From: Colwellia demingiae
Lineage (GTDB): Bacteria; Pseudomonadota; Gammaproteobacteria; Enterobacterales; Alteromonadaceae
DNA: 36,368 bases
NCBI RefSeq assembly: GCF_007954275.1
Contig: NZ_VOLT01000020.1
Span: 1 to 36,368, forward strand
Direction of reading: 5' to 3'
Below are positions 18,495-27,671 of the stretch, piece after piece. Below the pieces are notes generated by a model that did not search any database, had not been told where the DNA came from, and worked only from the letters and a program-made list of their open reading frames with translations. A program made the position numbers and the translations under genes. Positions within the stretch are counted from its first letter, which is position 1. Every line of letters begins with the position of its first letter.

Positions 18495-19856
18495 ATGGAG
18501 AGTTGTACCTTGTTAACTAAATTAATATCTAATGAGTTGTCTGAAAATGATGTACTACCTTCATCTTTATTGAGCAAAATAGCTACTCACCCGTTACGTG
18601 AGAAGCTTTATAACGAATTGCACAATAGACCTTTTCCATCAATATCTTCCCCGGCTCAACTTACACATATAGCAATTCAACACCAAGGGAAATTAAAGCA
18701 AGAAGAGCATGACTTTATTTCACTGTTATGTAATAAGTTTCAAGTAAATTCGCCAGCGAAATCAATGCCGTGTTTTTATCAGGATTTTGGTTTATTCAGC
18801 CTTCGTTGGGAGCGTCATTTAGAGTATTCAACTTATACTTTTATTCATCAGGCTCCGTTAACGGATCAACCTTTTATTAAAAATGCTATCGATTATGTTC
18901 CCAGTAATTGGCTCGAAAAAATGCCAGGTCAAGTCATTGCTGCAGTGCATTTGATTATTGAACCTGAAAATATTGATAAAAAAATAACGCACAAAGTTGA
19001 ACAGTTTTTTGACAATATGTCATTGATAGCCAGCGCTCCCGTAAATTCACAGGCGAAAGTATGGAGCTCATTTAAATTACATAACGATGGTTTTGGTCGT
19101 TTTCTGATATACCAACAAGATTTATCAGCTGCGCAGCTAGGACGATTAACACAACAATTATTACAGCTTGATACATACCGGTTGATGGCAACATTGGGTT
19201 TACCACTAGCTAGAGTCATTAATAGTGAACTTAATCAATTAGATTTACAACTGCAACAAGTTACCACCTATATAGCTTTAGGTACTGATAAAAGCGATAG
19301 GGAGCTACTTACACAAGTATCTAAAATAGCAGCGAAAGTGGAAGACTATCGTAGTCAAAGTACTTACCGCTTCTCTGCTACTAATGCCTATTACGATGTA
19401 GCATTACAACGGATGGAAGAATTGAAAGAAGAAGAAATTCCGGGATATATAACCTTGCAAGAATTCTTAATGCGTAGAATTACACCTGCTGTTAAAACCT
19501 GCCAAACGGCTTCTAACCACTTAGAAGATATTTCTAGAAGGGTCACCCGCGCTAGTGATTTATTGCGCACACGCGTTGATATGGTTTTACAAGAGCAAAA
19601 TCAAACCTTATTAAAGTCAATGAACCACCGTGCACATGTGCAAATGCGTTTGCAACAAACCGTCGAAGGCTTATCTGTTGCCGCGATAAGTTATTACGGC
19701 ATGCAATTATTTGAAACCATGTTAACGTCTTTACCAACACTGGGTATTGACTATAACCATGAACTAGTGAGTGGCTTTGCGGTACCTATTGTTATTGGTA
19801 TTGTTTTTGTTGTCACACGCTTAGTTCATAGGCGCTTAATGAAAGAATTAAAGTAA
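18495..19856 (+). CDS. DUF3422 family membrane-anchored protein
   Basis: The 453-residue protein is of the DUF3422 family, whose function is unknown. It begins with the RPFPSISSPAQLTHIA region typical of the family and has long helical, charged segments in the middle. Two hydrophobic segments near the C-terminus follow: about 400-425 and a clear transmembrane helix around GFAVPIVIGIVFVVTRLVHR. It should be anchored in the inner membrane by its C-terminus. The ATG at 18495 opens the frame, but GGAG at 18497-18500 lies 9 bases before a TTG at 18510, and similarity with the relic at 15957 begins exactly at that TTG. The TTG may therefore be the true start. Confidence 0.85.
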   Translation: MESCTLLTKLISNELSENDVLPSSLLSKIATHPLREKLYNELHNRPFPSISSPAQLTHIAIQHQGKLKQEEHDFISLLCNKFQVNSPAKSMPCFYQDFGLFSLRWERHLEYSTYTFIHQAPLTDQPFIKNAIDYVPSNWLEKMPGQVIAAVHLIIEPENIDKKITHKVEQFFDNMSLIASAPVNSQAKVWSSFKLHNDGFGRFLIYQQDLSAAQLGRLTQQLLQLDTYRLMATLGLPLARVINSELNQLDLQLQQVTTYIALGTDKSDRELLTQVSKIAAKVEDYRSQSTYRFSATNAYYDVALQRMEELKEEEIPGYITLQEFLMRRITPAVKTCQTASNHLEDISRRVTRASDLLRTRVDMVLQEQNQTLLKSMNHRAHVQMRLQQTVEGLSVAAISYYGMQLFETMLTSLPTLGIDYNHELVSGFAVPIVIGIVFVVTRLVHRRLMKELK

Positions 19857-20001
19857 TTCAGATTACTCAGATATAAATGACGATACAGATTAGTAAAACT
19901 CGCTGTAAACCTGATGTTGAAATTCAAAGTGTGCTTGAGACATTGCCGTATTTTATCATTGCAAGAGGGAGCTTCCAGAAGGTGTAAGTTTTATTGCTAT
20001 A

Positions 20002-20033
20002 AAAAAGGGTAGACCATTTGGTCTACCCTTTTT
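20002..20033. terminator. bidirectional rho-independent terminator
   Basis: A 14-bp perfect stem (20002-20015 with 20020-20033) with an ATTT loop; the core is GGGTAGACC / GGTCTACCC, flanked by A and T runs on the two sides. It serves the convergent ends of the DUF3422 gene (plus) and the flavin monooxygenase gene (minus). Confidence 0.93.
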
Positions 20034-20056
20034 GTTGTTACTTACTTATGTTCTTA

Positions 20057-21316
20057 TTAACGTTGTGAAGCGTCTCTATAAGCAGAGTATGTACGTTGCG
20101 TACTGATATGTCCGGCAATATGTTTCGCGTCGTGCCATACCCCCCAAATAAAGGCAGAGCCACGACGTGACAGCCATGCTTGACCGACGAAATAAACACC
20201 TGGTTCAGTTGAAATACCACGTTGATGTGCTGGTTTACCATTTTCATCAAATGCATTAACATTTAACCAACTGTAATCTAACGCGAAGCCCGTTGCCCAC
20301 ACAATTGAGGTAATACCAGCTTCAGTCAGATCAAGCTCAAGAATAGGGTTGGTCATACACTCAGGGTCTGCCAACACATCGCGAGCTGAAGGCTCTTCAG
20401 GAAGATCAAGACCATTACGCTCTACGTAGGCATCAGCCGAATCTAGAAAATCCATGTAGTTTTTATTGCCGCGTTCAACATTCGTATTAAGATCTTTTTG
20501 GAATGTCACTTTGCCATTATTAAACTCTTTGGTCATACCAAGTAGTGTGATCCCTTGATGTGCAAGTGCACGAAAATCAACGGTACCGTTACCACCATGA
20601 GCCCCCGTTACCGCGATAGTAACATGCTCTGTTCCTGGTTATAGAGACTCACGATCCCACTCACCTAATACACCTAACCACCAACAGAAGTCGCGGTTAC
20701 GGTATGAACGTGGTGGACGATCATGTGGCCCAGCCGATAAGAATACTTTTCGACCTGAGCGCTGAAGTTCATCAGCAATCTGTACACCTGACGAGCCAGC
20801 ACCAACGACTAATACTGCACCGTCTTCTAACTGGTCAGGGTTACGATAGTCTGCTGAATGAATTTGGGTGATTTTTTCATTTTTAGCGATAGGTGGAATA
20901 ACAGGTACTTGGAAAGGTCCTGTTGCAGAAACAACGCGCTTAGCTTCTATAGTGCCTTGAGAAGTTTCAATGATAAAACCTTGACAGTTAGTATTACGCT
21001 CTACATTTTTAACCTCTATACCAGTACGGATAGGGGCATCAAACTTTTTGGCGTAATCGACGAGATAATCCGCAATTTTTTCTTTCGGTACAAAAGAGTC
21101 TGGATCATGTTCTTCAAACTCCAAACCTGGAAAACGATCGTGCCAAGCTGGCCCATTGGCTACTAATGAATCCCAACGACCTGTGCGCCACTGCTCAGCA
21201 ATACGGTTACGTTCTAGTACAAGATGTGGTACATCCTGCTTGCTCAAATGTTCACTCATTGCCACACCGGCCTGACCAGCACCTATAACAAGCGTATCTA
21301 TTTTTTCAATTGTCAT
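20057..21316 (-). pseudogene. flavin-dependent monooxygenase/oxidoreductase gene (FMO/CzcO-like) interrupted by one in-frame stop
   Basis: The minus frame from the ATG at 21316 encodes an FAD/NADPH oxidoreductase: FAD-binding GAGQAGVAMS near residue 12, a second Rossmann motif VVGAGSSGVQIAD near residue 170, and a C-terminal half with GITSIVWATGFALDYSWL and GVYFVGQAWLSRRGSAFIWG. Codon 226 is TAA (20639-20641). The frame continues unchanged after it (PGTEHVTIAVTGAHGG and onward) to a stop at 20057, for 419 codons in all. There is no frameshift and no other damage, so the event is one base change or a sequence error. The gene faces away from the HpaB-family gene across a 583-base gap. If intact, the protein would oxidise a heteroatom or carbonyl substrate; partner and substrate are unknown. 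Confidence 0.85.
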
Positions 21317-21899
21317 TTTTGTTTCCTTATTATTTCTTTATCAGGGGCTGATGGTTAAGCCAAGATGTTTTCCACATTGAGTGGACTGTTGAGCCAGATG
21401 CTAATTGGAAGTAAAACTAAATGACTTATTAGGTTACTTTAGGATTTTAACATCATTACATTCACACCCTATCTACCTAGCAATATTACGTTCGGTAATG
21501 GTGCCGAAATGTTCTGTCTGGCTTGCAATCTTCCGCCTGACTTATCAAGTTTTTGAAAGGCTTTCTATCGCCCTTTTCAGATTGCCAATGAAGCATATTA
21601 AGAAAAACTGCATTGGTAAAATATTATTAATTTAATGATTAAATAAAAAAAACTTATCCAATATCGACATCAATAAAATATTTCAAATCATCAATTTTCA
21701 GATTGGTTGTCAAAAACGTCCCAACAAATTAGCTATGATATAAAGGCATTTTCAGCTTGGTTCTGTATAGATAAAACTTATCTTATCAATACATTTTAAA
21801 AATTTTATTTATTTTTAAATAGCTATAAAATATCGATATGCCATAAAAATTCAACTTAATTAATAAAGAGCAGTCACAAGGTTAAACGGGAACACAAAC
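21317..21899. other. divergent intergenic region between the flavoprotein and HpaB-family operons
   Basis: A 583-base AT-rich control region with no convincing gene. An open plus frame at 21405-21635 has no ribosome binding site or family resemblance and I do not call it. The left half (about 21440-21610) is less AT-rich than the right and might be an old gene remnant, but I cannot identify it. The right 250 bases are very AT-rich and probably hold the promoter of the monooxygenase operon; GGGAAC precedes the ATG at 21900. Confidence 0.4.
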
Positions 21900-23429
21900 A
21901 TGATTAGAACTGGTGAAGAGTACCGTGAATCGATTAAAGATGGCCGTGAAGTTTATATCGAAGGTGATAAGGTTAAAGATGTTGCCACTCATCCTGCTTT
22001 TAAACCGATTGTAGATGTTAGAGCGCAAATTTATGATATGCAGCATAGCGCTTCAACAAAAGATGTGATGACCTATAAAGCAGATAATAATGAAGAGTGT
22101 GCAATAGCTTTAAAGTTACCTCGAAGCCAACAAGACTGGTGGGATAAGAAAAACGCTACTGAAATGATGATGAATAAAATTGGTGGTGTTGTTACCCGTG
22201 TTGGTGATGAAACTGCTGGCGAAATGTGGTCATTGTATGATGCGCAAATTGCTTTAAATGAAGTAAATCCCGAATTTGCAGATAACATCAAAAATCATAT
22301 CGATAATATTGTCATTAATGACCCTTTCAACGTGACTGCTAATACCGACCCAAAAGGTGATCGTTCTAAAACCCCACAAGCACAAGATCCTGACATGTTA
22401 TTACATGTGGTGCGAGAAACGGATCGAGGTATTATTGTACGAGGTGCTAAATTTGAAACGGCTGCGGCTTATGCAAACCAAGCTTTTACCAAGCCTACAA
22501 TAGCTAACTGGGCAGCCGATACGAAATTTTCAGATTATGCCGTCGGCTTTATTTGCGATTTAAGCTCTGCAGGTATCAAAATTATTTGCCGAGATGGTTT
22601 TGCCGGTAAAAATCCTATGGATTATCCAATTGCAACAAAATTTGATGAAGTTGAAGCGTTGGTTGTTTTTAATGATGTTGAAATCCCGTGGGAAAACGTC
22701 CTTTTTTATCGTAACACTAAAGCAGCAATGTTTATCCGCTCAACTCTACATCGCTACTCAGCCTTTGCTTATATACAGCGTAACTTGAAAGTCGCTGAAT
22801 TATTAATTGGTGCATCAATACTTAATGTTCAACAAACGGGTACCGACAATCAACCCGCAGTACAAGAACGTTTAGCCAAATTGGCCTGTTATCGAGAGGG
22901 TATTGACGCCCATTTGATATCGTCAATTGCGATGGCTGAAGAAAGCCCTGGAGGTTTAACCATGCCAAATCAATCATTGCTTTATGCTGGTCGAGTTTTT
23001 GCTTGTTCTCAACTTTATGAAATGATTAATATTGCCCGTGAATTAGGTGGTGGACAGGTATGTTTAACTCCAAGTTTTGACACCTTTAATCATAAAGAAG
23101 TTAAGCCATGGCTAGATAAGTTTTATAGCCTGAATGATCAATGGTCTGCTGAAGATCGACGTAAATTACTCGCCTATTCTCGTGATTTATGTAATTCCGA
23201 TTACGCAGGTCATCGCTTAACGTTTCAAGAATTCGCTCAATCACCGCGTTTTGCCCATTTAGCATCGGTATATCATCATTTTGATTTTGACGGACCTGTA
23301 GACCTTGTCTGTCAAGCCGCTGGCTTAAGCGAATCACTTCAATCAAACAAACTAAAGAAAACAAATATAGCTGGCGGACATGGGGCTTTCTTAGGCACCA
23401 CTGCTGATAACTTAAATAGGAAAATATAA
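21900..23429 (+). CDS. 4-hydroxyphenylacetate 3-monooxygenase-family (HpaB-like) FADH2-dependent oxygenase
   Basis: The 509-residue protein has the HpaB fold order: an N-terminal domain beginning RTGEEYRESIKDGREVYIEG, a middle beta domain with FDEVEALVVFNDVEIPWENVLFY, and a C-terminal helical domain with HRYSAFAYIQRNLKVAELL and ARELGGGQVCLTPS. E. coli HpaB has 520 residues. Family members use reduced FAD supplied by a separate reductase (HpaC type) to hydroxylate phenols, and some act on heterocycles; the family also includes a dehydratase/isomerase branch. No flavin reductase lies in the window. It is the first gene of an operon with RidA, DUF1028, M20 and MFS genes, a context unlike aromatic degradation: no ring-cleavage dioxygenase is present. 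I infer oxidation or opening of a nitrogen-containing ring. Confidence 0.88.
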   Translation: MIRTGEEYRESIKDGREVYIEGDKVKDVATHPAFKPIVDVRAQIYDMQHSASTKDVMTYKADNNEECAIALKLPRSQQDWWDKKNATEMMMNKIGGVVTRVGDETAGEMWSLYDAQIALNEVNPEFADNIKNHIDNIVINDPFNVTANTDPKGDRSKTPQAQDPDMLLHVVRETDRGIIVRGAKFETAAAYANQAFTKPTIANWAADTKFSDYAVGFICDLSSAGIKIICRDGFAGKNPMDYPIATKFDEVEALVVFNDVEIPWENVLFYRNTKAAMFIRSTLHRYSAFAYIQRNLKVAELLIGASILNVQQTGTDNQPAVQERLAKLACYREGIDAHLISSIAMAEESPGGLTMPNQSLLYAGRVFACSQLYEMINIARELGGGQVCLTPSFDTFNHKEVKPWLDKFYSLNDQWSAEDRRKLLAYSRDLCNSDYAGHRLTFQEFAQSPRFAHLASVYHHFDFDGPVDLVCQAAGLSESLQSNKLKKTNIAGGHGAFLGTTADNLNRKI

Positions 23430-23839
23430 TGATTACACATGAAAGAATTCGTATGTTTAATACTAAAGAAACATACCCAAATCAAAGTTTAGATAATGAT
23501 CTTTGTCAAGCAGTTAAAGCAGGTAACACTGTCTATGTTCGAGGTCAAATCGGAACAGATTTCAATGGTAATTTAGTAGGTCTTGGTGACCCTGGTGAAC
23601 AAGCTAAGCAAGCAATGAAAAATGTTAAACAATTACTTGAAGAAGCTGGTTCCGAGTTAAGTCATGTCGTTAAAACCACTACCTATATTACCGATCCACG
23701 TTATCGTGAGCCGGTTTACCAAGAAGTCGGAAAATGGTTTAAAGGTGTTTATCCTATTTCAACAGGTTTGGTTATTTCAGGTTTAGCTCAACCTGAGTGG
23801 TTGATGGAAATTGACGTTATTGCAGTTATTCCTGAATAA
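23429..23839 (+). CDS. RidA/YjgF-family protein lacking the usual catalytic arginine
   Basis: A 136-residue RidA-fold protein. Canonical RidA imine deaminases have an arginine in the Pro-x-Arg-Ser segment before the last strand; here that segment is YPISTGLVISGL, with Ser in the arginine position. This resembles Rid subfamilies that are not imine deaminases. The gene overlaps the HpaB-family stop codon (TAATG), which implies translational coupling and a shared pathway. A plausible role is hydrolysis or stabilisation of the unstable product of the monooxygenase, as RutC does in the Rut pyrimidine pathway; this is inference. Confidence 0.9.
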   Translation: MITHERIRMFNTKETYPNQSLDNDLCQAVKAGNTVYVRGQIGTDFNGNLVGLGDPGEQAKQAMKNVKQLLEEAGSELSHVVKTTTYITDPRYREPVYQEVGKWFKGVYPISTGLVISGLAQPEWLMEIDVIAVIPE

Positions 23840-23882
23840 CCCAGATGACTAAATATTCACTTAAATTGAAGGAAATAATGTC

Positions 23883-24563
23883 ATGACATTTTCACTTATA
23901 GCCGTTTGTCCAACCACTAAACGTGTCGGTACAGTGGTAACCTCTTCAAGTATTTGCGTTGCTAGCAGATGTTCATTTGTAGCTGCAGGTGTGGGCGCAG
24001 CGCAAAGCCAGAACATAACCGATCCTGATCTAGGCCCACAGATGTTAACAATGGCCAAATCAGGCTTGAGTCCTAAAGAATTGATGGCAAAAATTGTTGC
24101 AGACACTCCTAACATCCAGTGGCGTCAATTGGGTTTAGTTAACCTTGATGGTAAAACAGCAGTATTCTCTGGTGATGAGTCACTGGGCATACACGCTACT
24201 GCTGAGGGAACAAACTGTGCCGCTATGGGTAATATGCTGGAAAGCACAGCAATACCACAAGCGATGATATCTGCTTTTGAACAGACTCAAGCTGAATTTC
24301 CTGAGCGGTTACTTGCCGCACTTGAAGCGGGCTTAGCCGCTGGCGGTGAAGCCGGGCCTATACATTCAGCAGGCATAAAAGTAGCGGCTAATGCAAACTG
24401 GCCAGTAATTGACTTACGAGTTGATTGGGAAGATGAACCTGACCAAGCTATTAGCAAACTACGCGATACATGGAATGTGTATCATCCACAGATGCAAGCT
24501 TATATTACCCGTGCTGTGGATCCTGCTGAATCAGAATCTTACGGCGTTCCTGGAGATCTCTAA
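23883..24563 (+). CDS. DUF1028 family protein (Ntn-hydrolase-like)
   Basis: The 226-residue protein matches DUF1028, a family in the N-terminal-nucleophile hydrolase clan with no settled function. The N-terminus reads MTFSLIA, so Thr2 could be the nucleophile after methionine removal. The GVGAAQSQNITDPDLGPQML and GNMLES segments and a C-terminal YHPQMQAYITRA then GVPGDL are visible. GAAGGA precedes the ATG, and its stop overlaps the start of the M20 gene (TAATG). A likely role is amidohydrolase action on a ring-opening product. A decayed second copy of its 3' end lies at 31381-31522. Confidence 0.88.
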   Translation: MTFSLIAVCPTTKRVGTVVTSSSICVASRCSFVAAGVGAAQSQNITDPDLGPQMLTMAKSGLSPKELMAKIVADTPNIQWRQLGLVNLDGKTAVFSGDESLGIHATAEGTNCAAMGNMLESTAIPQAMISAFEQTQAEFPERLLAALEAGLAAGGEAGPIHSAGIKVAANANWPVIDLRVDWEDEPDQAISKLRDTWNVYHPQMQAYITRAVDPAESESYGVPGDL

Positions 24564-25741
24564 TGAACACTACACAACTTCAAACGCCAAAAAGTTTGGC
24601 GTTAATAGAAAAATTAATTAGTTTTGATACTACCAGCTACAAGTCAAACTTAGACCTGATTGAGTATATACAGGATTATTTAAGTGAATACGGTATCAGC
24701 TCACAGTTAGCTTTTAATAAAGAAAAAACCAAAGCTAACCTATACGCAACTATCGGCCCACAAGATAAATCAGGGGTGATGCTTTCAGGCCATACTGACG
24801 TTGTACCTGTTACTGGCCAAGCTTGGGATACCGATCCATTTTGCGTAACGCAGAAAGACGGTATGTTATTTGGTCGCGGTACATGCGATATGAAAGGCTT
24901 TATTGCGATTGTTTTAAGTTATCTTCCTGAAATGATTGCGGCAAAACTTGAAACCCCGGTACATTTAGCATTTTCTTATGATGAGGAAATTGGTTGTGTT
25001 GGTGCTAGACGCTTAGTAGAAATGATGTCAGGCATGCCAATAAAACCAGCGATGTGCATTGTTGGTGAACCTACAAGCTTGCAAGTCGTTAATGCACATA
25101 AAGGTAAATTGGCACAACGTATAACAGTTAATGGTTTAGAAGCACACTCTAGTTTGCCGCATTTAGGTGTTAACGCCATTGATTTTGCCGCAGATCTAAT
25201 AATTTTCATTCGAGAGTTAGGATGTGGGTTAGCAGAAAATGGACCTTTTGAAGAAGGCTTTGATGTAACCTACACTACGTTACATACCGGAAAAGTCGAA
25301 GGTGGCGTAGCGTTAAATATTGTTCCTAAGCATTGCCAGTTTGATTTTGAAATACGTAATATTCCTGGACAAGACCCACAACCCTTACTCGATAAAGTAA
25401 TGGCTTATGCTAAAAACGTACTTGAACCAAAAATGAAAGCAGTTGATGTTAACTGTAGCATTGAAATGTCACCGCTTTCTGGTTATCCAGGCATGTTTAC
25501 AGAAGAAGAGAAAGAAGTCGTTGAGTTTGTGCAAACGCTAACGGAAGTTAAAGGTCTGAAAAAAATCACCTTTGGTACTGAAGGCGGATTATTTACCAAT
25601 GCTCTACATATACCAACAGTGGTTTGTGGCCCTGGCAGCATTGAGCAAGCACATAAACCTAATGAATTTATTGAGGTTGCACAGGTACTCGCTATGGAGA
25701 GTTTTATGGATAAACTGATCACAGCACTATCGCCATCATAA
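24563..25741 (+). CDS. M20 family metallo-deacylase (ArgE/acetylornithine deacetylase-like)
   Basis: A 392-residue di-zinc amidohydrolase. Metal and catalytic residues are H77 and D79 in GHTDVVP, D109 in GTCDMKG, E141-E142 in YDEEIG, E169 in GEPTS and a histidine in SIEQAHKPNEF near residue 363. The dimerisation lid domain lies between about 175 and 290. ArgE relatives remove acetyl, formyl or similar groups from the amino group of small amino acids. The arginine biosynthesis gene normally sits with other arg genes; here it is in a catabolic operon, so an N-acyl or N-formyl amino acid is the more likely substrate, N-formyl-aspartate being attractive in view of aspA and fds nearby. That assignment is inference. 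Confidence 0.9.
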   Translation: MNTTQLQTPKSLALIEKLISFDTTSYKSNLDLIEYIQDYLSEYGISSQLAFNKEKTKANLYATIGPQDKSGVMLSGHTDVVPVTGQAWDTDPFCVTQKDGMLFGRGTCDMKGFIAIVLSYLPEMIAAKLETPVHLAFSYDEEIGCVGARRLVEMMSGMPIKPAMCIVGEPTSLQVVNAHKGKLAQRITVNGLEAHSSLPHLGVNAIDFAADLIIFIRELGCGLAENGPFEEGFDVTYTTLHTGKVEGGVALNIVPKHCQFDFEIRNIPGQDPQPLLDKVMAYAKNVLEPKMKAVDVNCSIEMSPLSGYPGMFTEEEKEVVEFVQTLTEVKGLKKITFGTEGGLFTNALHIPTVVCGPGSIEQAHKPNEFIEVAQVLAMESFMDKLITALSPS

Positions 25742-25763
25742 TAATAAGTGTATTAGAAATATA

Positions 25764-26969
25764 ATGAAAGTTAATTTGCGCTCAATCTGGAGCTTACTCT
25801 TTGGTGTCGGTTTAATTGGCATTGCAGTAGGCTCTCAAAACTCATTATTAGGGATAAGAGCATCGATTGAAGGTTTTACTAACCAGCAAATTGGCTTTAT
25901 TATGTCGGCATATTTTTTTGGTTTTATGGTGGGCTCAGCTAACACCATTAAAGCAATCAACCGTGTTGGGCATGTTCGAGTTTTCGCTGCATTAACAGCG
26001 TTACTCTCTATTACTATTTTATTGCACTCGTTAAATATTCACGTTATCTCGTGGATAACACTGAGGTTTTTAACCGGTCTTGCGGTCTCAGGTATTTGGG
26101 TAGTCTCTGAAAGTTGGTTAAATCAATCGACTAATAACCAAAACCGAGGAAGTTTAATCTCCATTTATATGATGATTATTAACTTAGGCATGGCTGGCGG
26201 CCAACTCATGTTGTCGGTGAGTGAACCACAGTCATTTGTATTATACTCGTTGATTTCCGTTATTGTCAGTATTGCTGCAATTCCTATATTAATGAGTAGT
26301 ATCACTGCACCTAAAATAACAGAATATCAATCAATCAGTTTAATGCAGCTTTTTAAACTGACACCCGCTGGGACTGTTGGCATATTCATTACCGGTATGG
26401 TTAACGCCATTACGTTAGGTATGGGGGCAGTATTTGCTAGTAAACTAGGGTTGTCTGTTGTTGAAATTTCCTATTATATTGCTGCTATTTTGATGGGTGG
26501 TGTGTTACTACAATGGCCACTGGGTAAATTATCAGATATAACAGATAGGCGAGTTGTGACTGCTATTGTGGCCTTATCTGCAGCAATAGTGGCTATAATT
26601 AGTATGCAGATGACTGTAAAAGATTACTCCCTTTTAGTCATGCTAGCTTTCGTATTCGGGGGGCTAAGTCTGACACTTTATTCATTATTTAATGCTTTAG
26701 CAAACGACTTTCTCAATGAATCCCAAGTAATGTCTGCTAGTGGTGGTTTGTTAATTATTAAAGGGTTAGGTGCAACACTTGGTCCCATCTTTGTTTCCTT
26801 TATTATGGATATCTTTGGTTTAGCCGGTTTTTATTTAACGCTTGCAACTTTATGCTTGTTGATAAGCCTATTTTGCTTTTATCGAGTCATTTTCTATAAA
26901 ATTAAACCTGGGCATAGTACTAATTTCAATATTCAATCAGTAACTCCAATCAACAGATTTGATAAATAG
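25764..26969 (+). CDS. MFS transporter (YcaD-like)
   Basis: A 401-residue protein with about 12 predicted hydrophobic helices and the MFS halves typical of the YcaD group (IGFIMSAYFFGFMVGS, SGIWVVSESWLN, GPIFVSFIMDIFG). It begins 22 bases after the M20 gene and ends the operon, followed by a terminator. It could import the operon's substrate or export a product; the direction and substrate cannot be read from sequence. Confidence 0.88.
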   Translation: MKVNLRSIWSLLFGVGLIGIAVGSQNSLLGIRASIEGFTNQQIGFIMSAYFFGFMVGSANTIKAINRVGHVRVFAALTALLSITILLHSLNIHVISWITLRFLTGLAVSGIWVVSESWLNQSTNNQNRGSLISIYMMIINLGMAGGQLMLSVSEPQSFVLYSLISVIVSIAAIPILMSSITAPKITEYQSISLMQLFKLTPAGTVGIFITGMVNAITLGMGAVFASKLGLSVVEISYYIAAILMGGVLLQWPLGKLSDITDRRVVTAIVALSAAIVAIISMQMTVKDYSLLVMLAFVFGGLSLTLYSLFNALANDFLNESQVMSASGGLLIIKGLGATLGPIFVSFIMDIFGLAGFYLTLATLCLLISLFCFYRVIFYKIKPGHSTNFNIQSVTPINRFDK

Positions 26970-27003
26970 TAACCAAATAAACATGAAGAGTGACGTATTA
27001 AAA

Positions 27004-27038
27004 TAAAGCGTGATAACCGAGCAAGTTATCACGCTTTA
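27004..27038. terminator. bidirectional terminator hairpin
   Basis: A perfect 14-bp stem (27004-27017 with 27025-27038; core AAAGCGTGATAAC) with a 7-base loop between the convergent MFS (plus) and GNAT (minus) genes. The U-rich side is better on the minus-strand transcript. Confidence 0.85.
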
Positions 27039-27074
27039 GTAAAGTTACACCTAAGAAGTGCTAATAGTGAAAAA

Positions 27075-27671
27075 TTAAAATATATTGAATTCAGAGAATG
27101 TTTCCCTGTTAATTTTAGGCCATTCATCTTTCAAAAGACTAAACATAACATAGTCATACAAATTACCATCCTCGTGACGAAAACACTTTCGCATAGTACC
27201 TTCCTCGGTTGCCCCAAGTTTTAAAACGGCTTTTCTTGAGCGGGTATTGGATGATTCAACACAAAAGCTAATGCGCTCAAATTCTAATTCACTAAAAAGA
27301 TAATTTAAAAGCGCATGTTTACATGCTTTATTTAGGCCAGTCCCTCTAAATTCTGAGCAGAACCATGTCCAACCAACTTCAAGAGACATTACATCATAAT
27401 CGAATAGAGCAAGGCGTGTACTGCCTGCAATTTTTCCTGAAGCTTTATCAATAACAATAAATGGATAAGAAATATCCTTTTCACGTTCTGATACAGTTTC
27501 ATTTACATAATTTTCAAAGTCTTTTCTATTCTTAATATTATTAGGCATGTGCAGCCACGTTTCTTCGTCATATACAATATCGACAAGCCCTGCACTACTT
27601 TCATGAGTAAAAGGTACAAGCCTTACGCGCCTATTCTCAACTATAATATTTTGTCTAAATAAATCGATCAT
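27075..27671 (-). CDS. GNAT acetyltransferase (RimJ/RimL-like)
   Basis: A 198-residue acetyl-CoA-dependent N-acetyltransferase. The acetyl-CoA loop region reads CSEFRGTGLNKACKHALLNYLF and is followed by FERISFCVESSNTRSRKAVLKLGATEEGTMRK, typical of the RimJ/RimL subgroup. The substrate is unknown; family members acetylate protein N-termini, amines or antibiotics. It is a single gene on the minus strand between the MFS operon and the porin, with no evident link to the pathway. Confidence 0.88.
   Translation of the reverse strand: MIDLFRQNIIVENRRVRLVPFTHESSAGLVDIVYDEETWLHMPNNIKNRKDFENYVNETVSEREKDISYPFIVIDKASGKIAGSTRLALFDYDVMSLEVGWTWFCSEFRGTGLNKACKHALLNYLFSELEFERISFCVESSNTRSRKAVLKLGATEEGTMRKCFRHEDGNLYDYVMFSLLKDEWPKINRETFSEFNIF

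Noticed and set aside
19877..19987. A 36-codon ORF ending just before the terminator at 20002
   Set aside because: No ribosome binding site and no family resemblance; it reads like chance coding between the DUF3422 gene and the shared terminator.
21405..21635. A 76-codon plus-strand ORF in the divergent gap before the HpaB-like gene
   Set aside because: No ribosome binding site, no recognisable motif, and the segment is more likely regulatory or decayed DNA.
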